Source: VAZQ01 sp035552735 (lineage in GTDB: Bacteria > Pseudomonadota > Alphaproteobacteria > Rhizobiales > Xanthobacteraceae). From it: a stretch of 5,873 nt of DNA. The notes below the pieces were generated by a model. It was not told the origin of the DNA. It ran no database searches and saw nothing but the letters and a program-made list of their open reading frames with translations. Positions 1 through 4,617 of this stretch are shown here, piece after piece. Each line of letters begins with the position of its first letter. The stretch's first letter is position 1. The position numbers and the translations under genes were made by a program. The stretch is taken from assembly GCA_035552735.1 (NCBI GenBank), contig DASZKX010000350.1:1-5873 (forward strand). The letters are read 5' to 3'.

Positions 1-60
1 CTGCCCGAGCTGGTCGGCGTGGATGCCGCCGCCATGACGGCCGAGAGCTGGCCGCGGTGA
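1..60 (+). CDS. 3' end of an unidentified protein (partial, 5' end outside window)
   Basis: Reading from base 1 in frame 1 gives 19 sense codons (LPELVGVDAAAMTAESWPR) and a TGA at 58-60. Eighteen of the 19 codons end in G or C, which matches the third-position bias of the clear genes here. Frame 2 hits a stop within the stretch and frame 3 has a poorer third-position pattern. The fragment is too short to assign a family. It converges on the minus-strand membrane-protein gene with only 7 bases between the two stop codons and no visible terminator between them. Confidence 0.5.
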   Translation: MPELVGVDAAAMTAESWPR

Positions 61-67
61 TCATTCT

Positions 68-373
68 CTACCGCGCCACGCGCGCGAGCCGCAGCACCAG
101 CCAGATCGGCACCACGATCACGGCGCCGAGCAGGAGATAGCGCCACAGAAAGCGCACCGCATCGAACCCCATGTCCCAGATGTGCTGCACCAGCCGCCGC
201 AGGCTGTCGAGGATGTTCCAGGGATCGAAGCCGAGCGCTTCCAGGATCACCCCGACCAGGATCGACAGCAGCACCAGCCGGAAGAGCACCGACAGCGGCG
301 GGCCGCCGAAGAAGCGGGTGACGTAGTCGTCGGGCTTGCGTGCGTCTTTCGACGTTTCTGTGGGCATGCTCAT
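68..373 (-). CDS. Small two-helix inner-membrane protein (DUF6460-like)
   Basis: This is a 101-residue protein with two hydrophobic segments, at about residues 27-47 (after the FFGGPPLSVLFRL motif) and 78-97 (a GAVIVVPIWLVLRL stretch). A more polar, amphipathic stretch of about 30 residues lies between them (PWNILDSLRRLVQHIWDMGF). The N-terminus is hydrophilic and there is no cleavable signal peptide. I recall this pattern from a small alphaproteobacterial family of unknown function, catalogued I believe as DUF6460, but have not verified it. The ATG at 373 is favoured because AGGA lies 7 bases upstream; a second ATG two codons later is possible. The gene begins 33 bases after the ligase stop on the same strand, so it is probably the last gene of the exonuclease-ligase operon. 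No function can be assigned. Confidence 0.82.
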   Translation of the reverse strand: MSMPTETSKDARKPDDYVTRFFGGPPLSVLFRLVLLSILVGVILEALGFDPWNILDSLRRLVQHIWDMGFDAVRFLWRYLLLGAVIVVPIWLVLRLARVAR

Positions 374-380
374 CTGCTTA

Positions 381-384
381 TCCT
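381..384 (-). promoter_or_regulatory. Shine-Dalgarno site of the small membrane protein
   Basis: On the minus strand AGGA stands 7 bases before the ATG at 373, a normal spacing. It lies in the 33-base gap after the ligase stop. It is the best-formed ribosome binding site in the minus-strand operon and supports the ATG at 373 over the ATG two codons downstream. Confidence 0.55.
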
Positions 385-406
385 ATCACGTTGCCGGTTC
401 GCACCG

Positions 407-2101
407 TCAAACCGATTGCGGTCCGGCCGCGGGCGCGCCGCGCCCGGTCTCGATTCGCTTGAGCATGTGCTCGAGGGTCTCCAGCCGGTCGGCCTCCTTG
501 GGCGGCTTGTCCCAGCGCAGCCGATTGATGCGCGGAAACCGCATGGCGAGGCCGGATTTGTGCCGCGTGGAGCGCTGCAATCCCTCGAACGCGACCTCCA
601 GCACCAGGCCGGTCTCGGCCTCGTGCGTCACCTCGCGCACCGGGCCGAAGCGCTCGGTGGTGTTGCGCCGTACGTATCGGTCGATCTCGATCAACTCCTG
701 GTCGGTGAAGCCGAAATAGGCCTTGCCGACCGGCACCAGGACGTCGCCTTCGTCGGTCTTGGTCCAGACCCCGAACGTATAGTCGGAATAGTACGACGAG
801 CGCTTGCCGTGGCCGCGCTGGGCGTACATCAGCACCGCATCGACCATGAATGGATCGCGCTTCCATTTCCACCACGGACCCTTGGGCCGGCCCGGCAGAT
901 AAGGCGCGTCGCGGCGCTTGAGCATGACGCCCTCGACCGCATCGGCGCCCGCTAGGGCCCAATCGGCGCCCGCCTGGGCCGGATCGGCGCGTGCGGCCGT
1001 GAGCTCGTCCCAGGTTCGGAACGGCACCAGCGGGGATAGATCGATGCGGGGCTCGTGCAGGCGCGACACGAACGCCTCGAGCCGGGCGCGGCGCTCCGCG
1101 AACGGCCGCTCGCGCAAATCGGTCTCGCCCTCGACCAGGAGATCATAGGCGCGCAGATGGATGGGAAACTCCGCCAGCAGCTTGGGGGTGACGGTCTTGC
1201 GATTGAGGCGCTGCTGCAGGACGTTGAAGCTCTGCACCCGGCCATCACGCACCACCAGCAATTCGCCATCGATCGCACCGGTGAAACCCATGGCCGCGGT
1301 GAGATCCGGAAAGGCGTTCGAGATGTCCTCGCCGGTGCGCGAATAAAGTCGCGTCTTTCTGGTGTCGTCTTGGCCGTCGGCCGCGACTGCCTGCACCCGG
1401 ATGCCGTCCCATTTCCATTCTGCCATGAAGTCAGCCGGATCGAGCCCGGCGAGCTCGCCCTCATCGATGGCATGCGCCAGCATCGCGGGCCGGAATGGCA
1501 CCGGGTCGCGGCTCGATGGCTTCTCGGCGCGGCCTTCGAGCCAGCCGAACAGTTCCAGATAGGGCGGCCCCAGCCCCGGCCAGATCAGCTCGATCTCCTG
1601 CACGTCGGTGCCGCCGAGTGCCGCCGCCGCGGTCTTGGCGAGGCGTGCCGACACTCCGATGCGCAACCCGCCGGTGACGAGCTTCAAGAGCGCCCAGCGT
1701 CCGGTCTCGTCGAGCTGATCGAGCCAGCGCGCGAGTTGGCCCGGCAGCTCGGATTTGCCGAGCGTGGCGAGCGTTCCGATCACGGCCGAGAGGGTAGGGG
1801 AGGGGGTGCCGTCATCGACCTTCCGCTGCGGCGTGGGCCACATCAGGGCGACGGTCTCCGACAGGTCGCCCACATAGTCGTAGGACAATCCGAACAGGAC
1901 CGCGTCGGTACGCGCGGCCGCCAGTGCCCGGATGACGCCGGGCTTGGCGTGCCGGAACGACAACGCGCCGGTCAGGGCGGCGAGCGCCCATCCGCGCTCG
2001 GGGTCCGGCACCGTGCGGAAATATTCGCTCATCAGCCGCAGCTTGTTGTTGCGGCCGGGCTCGTAGGCGAGGCGGTCGAGCAGTTGCGCGAAGCGGTTCA
2101 T
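407..2101 (-). CDS. ATP-dependent DNA ligase, repair-cluster (cisplatin damage response) type
   Basis: This 564-residue enzyme seals nicks in duplex DNA through a ligase-AMP intermediate. An N-terminal DNA-binding domain (about 1-200) precedes the adenylyltransferase domain (about 200-420) and an OB-fold domain (about 420-535). All nucleotidyltransferase motifs are visible: motif I EWKWDGIR with the AMP-accepting lysine K230, motif III GAIDGELLV (275-283), IIIa AYDLLV (318-323), IV EGVMLKR (390-396), V WWKWKRD with K412 and K414, and VI RFPRINRLRWDK (521-532). It lacks the polymerase and phosphoesterase domains of LigD, so it is not the NHEJ enzyme. Size and motifs fit the stand-alone bacterial ligase found with Lhr-Core helicase and an MBL-fold exonuclease. 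The start codon overlaps the exonuclease stop (ATGA). The spacing from the nearest GA-rich sequence is long, so translational coupling is likely. The tail after about residue 540 is poorly conserved in character and ends in an Ala/Gly/Pro-rich stretch. Confidence 0.96.
   Translation of the reverse strand: MNRFAQLLDRLAYEPGRNNKLRLMSEYFRTVPDPERGWALAALTGALSFRHAKPGVIRALAAARTDAVLFGLSYDYVGDLSETVALMWPTPQRKVDDGTPSPTLSAVIGTLATLGKSELPGQLARWLDQLDETGRWALLKLVTGGLRIGVSARLAKTAAAALGGTDVQEIELIWPGLGPPYLELFGWLEGRAEKPSSRDPVPFRPAMLAHAIDEGELAGLDPADFMAEWKWDGIRVQAVAADGQDDTRKTRLYSRTGEDISNAFPDLTAAMGFTGAIDGELLVVRDGRVQSFNVLQQRLNRKTVTPKLLAEFPIHLRAYDLLVEGETDLRERPFAERRARLEAFVSRLHEPRIDLSPLVPFRTWDELTAARADPAQAGADWALAGADAVEGVMLKRRDAPYLPGRPKGPWWKWKRDPFMVDAVLMYAQRGHGKRSSYYSDYTFGVWTKTDEGDVLVPVGKAYFGFTDQELIEIDRYVRRNTTERFGPVREVTHEAETGLVLEVAFEGLQRSTRHKSGLAMRFPRINRLRWDKPPKEADRLETLEHMLKRIETGRGAPAAGPQSV
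2098..2101 (-). other. ATGA stop/start overlap joining exonuclease and ligase
   Basis: The minus-strand sequence ATGA contains both the ligase ATG (2101-2099) and the exonuclease TGA (2100-2098). Overlaps of this type normally indicate one transcript and coupled translation. The ligase has no strong Shine-Dalgarno sequence of its own at normal spacing (GAGAG lies about 12 bases upstream), which fits re-initiation by ribosomes finishing the exonuclease. Confidence 0.75.
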
Positions 2102-3135
2102 GTCGACTTTATGCTCTCAGGTGCGCCATCGGTTTCATCCTCCTCGCCATAGCCGACCAGCGCGAGCGGCCGCGCCTTGAGCCCGTGGGTGACGCTGAAA
2201 TACACCAGCGCATCCTCCTGCCCATGCGTGACCCAGACCTCCGCCGCGCCGGTCGCCCTGACGGTGGCGGTGAGCCCGTCCCAATCGGCGTGATCGGAGA
2301 TGACCAGCGGCAGCTCGATGCCGCGCTGGCGGGCGCGCGCCCGCACCCGCATCCAGCCCGACGCAAAGGCGGTGACCGGATCGGGGAAGCGGCGCGACCA
2401 GATCTCGTTCAGCGCGGAAGGCGGGCACAGCACGATGGCGCCGGCAAGCTGCGCCTTCTCGGCGTCGCGCGCCGCCCGCAATTCGCCGAGCGCGATGCCG
2501 CGGCTCTGGTAGTAGCCGGTGATGCGCTCGAGCGCGCCGTGCAGGTAGATCGGCTGCTGATAGCCGGCCTTACGGATCAGCGCGATGACGCGTTGCGCCT
2601 TGCCGAGCGAGTAGGCGCCGACCAGATGCGCGCGCTCGGGAAACACCGCGACCGATCGCATGAGCTTGCCGATCTCGCCATCGGGATCGCCATGGCGAAA
2701 CACCGGCAAGCCGAAGGTCGCCTCGGTGATGAAGACGTCGCACTTCACCAGCTCGAACGGCACGCAGGTCGGATCGGCCACGTCCTTGTAGTCGCCCGAC
2801 GCCACGATCCTTAAGGCTCCGTGCTCGACCGCCACTTGCGCCGAGCCCAGCACGTGGCCGGCCGGATGAAACGTCACGGCGACGCCGCCGATGTTCAGGC
2901 TCTCGCCGTAGCGGATGGCCTGCATGCTGCCTGCGAAATTGTCGCCATAGCGCAGCCGCATCAGATCGAGGGTCTCGGGCGTGGCCAGGACGCTGCCGTG
3001 GCCCGGGCGGGCATGGTCGGAATGACCGTGCGTGATGACGGCTTTATCGACCGGCCGGGTCGGATCGATATGGAAGCCGCCTGGCCCGCAACAGAGCCCG
3101 GCCGCGGTGGGCAGGAGTATGTCTTCGGGGCGCAT
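2098..3135 (-). CDS. Ligase-associated DNA exonuclease (metallo-beta-lactamase/beta-CASP fold)
   Basis: This 345-residue protein belongs to the metallo-beta-lactamase-fold nucleases related to mRNA 3'-end processing factors and SNM1-type DNA nucleases. Metal-binding signatures in order are HGHSDH (H36, H38, D40, H41), the histidine of PAGHVLGSAQ (H94), GDYKD (D115), and, towards the C-terminus, SDHADWDGL (H282) and WVTHGQ (H304). In characterised homologues of the repair cluster this is a manganese-dependent DNA exonuclease; it probably prepares ends for the ligase encoded next. The length is normal for the group. The ATG at 3135 is the first possible start, because an in-frame TGA lies two codons upstream (3141-3139). 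No Shine-Dalgarno sequence is seen before it, so the transcript may be leaderless or have a very short leader. It is the first gene of the minus-strand operon and overlaps the ligase by 4 bases. Confidence 0.93.
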   Translation of the reverse strand: MRPEDILLPTAAGLCCGPGGFHIDPTRPVDKAVITHGHSDHARPGHGSVLATPETLDLMRLRYGDNFAGSMQAIRYGESLNIGGVAVTFHPAGHVLGSAQVAVEHGALRIVASGDYKDVADPTCVPFELVKCDVFITEATFGLPVFRHGDPDGEIGKLMRSVAVFPERAHLVGAYSLGKAQRVIALIRKAGYQQPIYLHGALERITGYYQSRGIALGELRAARDAEKAQLAGAIVLCPPSALNEIWSRRFPDPVTAFASGWMRVRARARQRGIELPLVISDHADWDGLTATVRATGAAEVWVTHGQEDALVYFSVTHGLKARPLALVGYGEEDETDGAPESIKST

Positions 3136-3175
3136 GGGTCATAGATATGTCATAGCTTGGCGGCTGCGAGCTTTC
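3136..3175. promoter_or_regulatory. Divergent intergenic region, candidate two-way promoter with direct repeat
   Basis: Only about 40 bases separate the exonuclease start from the preferred methyltransferase start on the opposite strand. The part at 3138-3155 is the most AT-rich patch in the surroundings. It reads GTCATAG-ATAT-GTCATAG, two perfect 7-base direct repeats with an 11-base period, about one helical turn. TATGAC/TATGTC-like hexamers on both strands could act as -10 elements, but I find no convincing -35 partner on either strand. Promoter activity is inferred from position and composition. Control elements could extend into either coding region. Confidence 0.4.
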
Positions 3176-4126
3176 ATGAGCATTGGCATGCAAACTGGTC
3201 CCGTTTTCATCTCCTCCGGCGACCTGATCGCCGACCGGCGCTACCAGTGGGCGCTGGACTATCTCGCCCGCGGCGACCAGGCGGGCGCGGCCGAGATTTT
3301 CGAGCAGGTGCTGGAGACCGCCCCGGCCTTTGCGGCAGCGTGGTTTTGGCTCGGCGCCGTCCGCGAGGCGCAGGGCGATCGGGAACGCGCCGTGGCGGCC
3401 TTTGCGGCCGCCCGCGACGCCGATCCGCCGGACTATCACGGCGCGCGCCTGCGGCTGGCGCGATTGGGGGTGGGCGAGGTCACGTCCGCCATGATGCAGC
3501 TCCATGTCCGCCGGCTGTTCGATCAGCACGCCCCGCGATTCGATCAGAGCCTGCTGCAGCATCTCGACTACCGCGCCCCGCAATTGCTGCACCAAGCCGT
3601 CACCGCCATGGCGCAATCCGGCGGCAGCCCGCCTCGGTTTGCCGCCATGCTCGATCTCGGTTGCGGCACCGGGCTTGCGGGTGCCGCCTTCAGGGCCGCG
3701 GTCGATCGGCTCACCGGCATCGATCTCTCCACCGCCATGATCGATGAGGCGCGGCGCAAGGCCCTCTATGACCGGCTCGAGACCGGCGAGCTCGCGGAAT
3801 TCCTCAACGCTGAAGCCGCCGCCCGAGCGCGTTATGATCTCGTCTTGGCGGCCGATGTCCTGGTCTACATCGAGGATCTGGCGAGTGTGGCGGCGGCCGT
3901 GCGCCGCGTGCTGGCGCCATCGGGCCTGTTTGGTTTCACGCTCGAGACCCATGCGGGCGACGGCGCGCTGCTGCGCGAGAGCCTGCGCTATGCCCACGGT
4001 GCCGCGCACGTCCGCGCCGCCATGGCGAACGCGGGCCTGGAGCTCGACCATCTGGCCGAGGTGTCGACCCGCACCGAAAAAGGCGAGCCGGTTCCGGGCC
4101 TGTTGGGGGTCGCGACCGCATGCTAA
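3176..4126 (+). CDS. TPR-repeat SAM-dependent methyltransferase (COG4976-like)
   Basis: The protein has 316 residues from the start chosen here. Residues about 24-85 form two TPR-like helical pairs (ALDYLARGDQAGAAEIFEQV, then WLGAVREAQGDRERAVAAF). A class I Rossmann methyltransferase domain occupies about 110-316, with motif I DLGCGTG (160-166), the ribose-binding acidic residue in TGIDLS (D183), and the post-II strand DLVLAADVLVYI (221-232). It resembles the predicted TPR-containing methyltransferases of COG4976, whose substrate I do not know; the TPRs suggest a protein partner or substrate. The start is uncertain: ATG at 3176 and ATG at 3188 both have only a weak GAG upstream, while the frame runs open to 3032 inside the exonuclease gene. 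Conserved-looking sequence begins at FISSGDLIADRR, so either start is compatible. It is the first gene of the plus-strand arm and lies back to back with the exonuclease. A link to DNA repair is suggested only by position. Confidence 0.9.
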   Translation: MSIGMQTGPVFISSGDLIADRRYQWALDYLARGDQAGAAEIFEQVLETAPAFAAAWFWLGAVREAQGDRERAVAAFAAARDADPPDYHGARLRLARLGVGEVTSAMMQLHVRRLFDQHAPRFDQSLLQHLDYRAPQLLHQAVTAMAQSGGSPPRFAAMLDLGCGTGLAGAAFRAAVDRLTGIDLSTAMIDEARRKALYDRLETGELAEFLNAEAAARARYDLVLAADVLVYIEDLASVAAAVRRVLAPSGLFGFTLETHAGDGALLRESLRYAHGAAHVRAAMANAGLELDHLAEVSTRTEKGEPVPGLLGVATAC

Positions 4127-4141
4127 CAACGATCCGTCGGT

Positions 4142-4156
4142 GACACGGGTCGTGTC
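4142..4156 (+). repeat. Short perfect hairpin before the MAPEG gene
   Basis: GACACG-GGT-CGTGTC forms a 6-bp stem with a 3-base loop in the 60-base gap between the methyltransferase and MAPEG genes. No T-run follows, so it is not a canonical intrinsic terminator. It ends directly against the purine-rich GGAGGGAGG at 4157-4165. It could be a weak attenuating or mRNA-stabilising structure, or chance in GC-rich DNA. Confidence 0.3.
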
Positions 4157-4165
4157 GGAGGGAGG
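4157..4165 (+). promoter_or_regulatory. Strong Shine-Dalgarno-like sequence, unusually far from MAPEG start
   Basis: GGAGGGAGG is an excellent anti-16S match but ends 21 bases before the ATG at 4187, far more than the usual 5-10. No ATG, GTG or TTG in the MAPEG frame lies at normal spacing; the GTG at 4180 is in another frame. Either the spacer folds, the match is fortuitous, or the MAPEG gene is translated from a weaker site nearer the ATG. Confidence 0.3.
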
Positions 4166-4186
4166 CGGCGCAGGTCGCGGTGCAAG

Positions 4187-4576
4187 ATGACCCCGGAATT
4201 GTTGATGCTGGCCCTGAGCGCGGTGCTGGGGCTCGTGCACATCATCGTGAGCGCCATCGCCACCACCCATCAATGCGGACTCAAGTGGAACTTGAGCGCG
4301 CGCGACGCCCCGATCCCACCCCTGCAGATCGTCGCCGGCCGGCTACAGCGGGCCCTGCATAATTTCCTGGAGACGTTTCCCCTGTTTGCGGTCGTGGTTC
4401 TGATCGCCGATGCCACCAACCGGCACGGCTGGCTGGCGGTCTGGGGCGCGCAGATCTATTTCTACGCCCGCGTGCTCTACCTGCCGATCTATGCGGCCGG
4501 CCTTCCGGTGATCCGCACCGTGGTCTGGAGCGTGGCCACGCTCGGCATCGTCATGGTGCTGCTCGACTTGTTCTAG
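4187..4576 (+). CDS. MAPEG-family integral membrane protein
   Basis: This 129-residue protein has four predicted transmembrane segments at about 4-26, 63-77, 82-103 and 108-127. The loop after helix 1 leads into RLQRALHNFLETFPLFA (52-68), which matches the family signature with its Arg, Asn, Glu and Pro spacing (E62 and P65 at the start of helix 2). The later ARVLYLPIYAAG segment (94-105) is also typical. MAPEG proteins (membrane-associated proteins in eicosanoid and glutathione metabolism) include glutathione-dependent transferases and peroxidases, but most short bacterial members have no known substrate. The ATG at 4187 is the natural start because it directly precedes helix 1. The gene lies 60 bases after the methyltransferase and 41 bases before the helicase on the same strand, so all three may be co-transcribed. 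A role in detoxifying electrophiles that damage DNA is a tempting but unsupported guess. Confidence 0.9.
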   Translation: MTPELLMLALSAVLGLVHIIVSAIATTHQCGLKWNLSARDAPIPPLQIVAGRLQRALHNFLETFPLFAVVVLIADATNRHGWLAVWGAQIYFYARVLYLPIYAAGLPVIRTVVWSVATLGIVMVLLDLF

Positions 4577-4583
4577 TTTCGCT

Positions 4584-4593
4584 CGACCGGTCG
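4584..4593. repeat. 10-bp perfect palindrome in the MAPEG-helicase gap
   Basis: CGACCGGTCG is a perfect 10-base palindrome in the 41-base gap (4577-4617) before the helicase. A related half, TTTCGACCG, recurs at the helicase start (4610-4618). It could be an operator half-site pair, but palindromes of this length arise readily in GC-rich DNA. No terminator or clear promoter is seen in the rest of the gap. Confidence 0.2.
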
Positions 4594-4617
4594 GCGCTGC
4601 GGGGCTAGCTTTCGACC

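Noticed and set aside
1055..2152. A 365-codon plus-strand open frame antisense to the ligase.
   Set aside because: The opposite strand encodes all ligase motifs in order. This frame has composition typical of a mirror frame and no domain.
2185..2814. A 209-codon plus-strand open frame antisense to the exonuclease.
   Set aside because: Same reasoning: the metal-binding motifs lie on the minus strand and this frame shows only Arg/Ala/Asp-rich sequence.
3138..3155. Alphaproteobacterial LexA (SOS) box in the divergent promoter.
   Set aside because: The 11-bp direct-repeat spacing fits, but the half-sites are GTCA rather than GTTC, and I found no GTTC-N7-GTTC or GAAC-N7-GAAC elsewhere in the intergenic gaps.
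3032..3175. Upstream extension of the methyltransferase frame to an ATG at 3032.
   Set aside because: It would overlap about 100 bases of the exonuclease coding region on the other strand, and the extra residues are Ser/Pro/Gly-rich and unlike the methyltransferase family, whose recognisable sequence begins only after 3188.
4142..4156. Rho-independent terminator after the methyltransferase gene.
   Set aside because: The stem is only 6 bp and is followed by a purine run instead of T residues.
3044..4273. A 409-codon minus-strand open frame running antisense to the methyltransferase gene.
   Set aside because: It has low-complexity, Arg/Gly/His/Gln-rich composition and no recognisable domain, while the opposite strand carries intact TPR and methyltransferase motifs. 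Long antisense frames are expected in GC-rich DNA with strong third-position bias.
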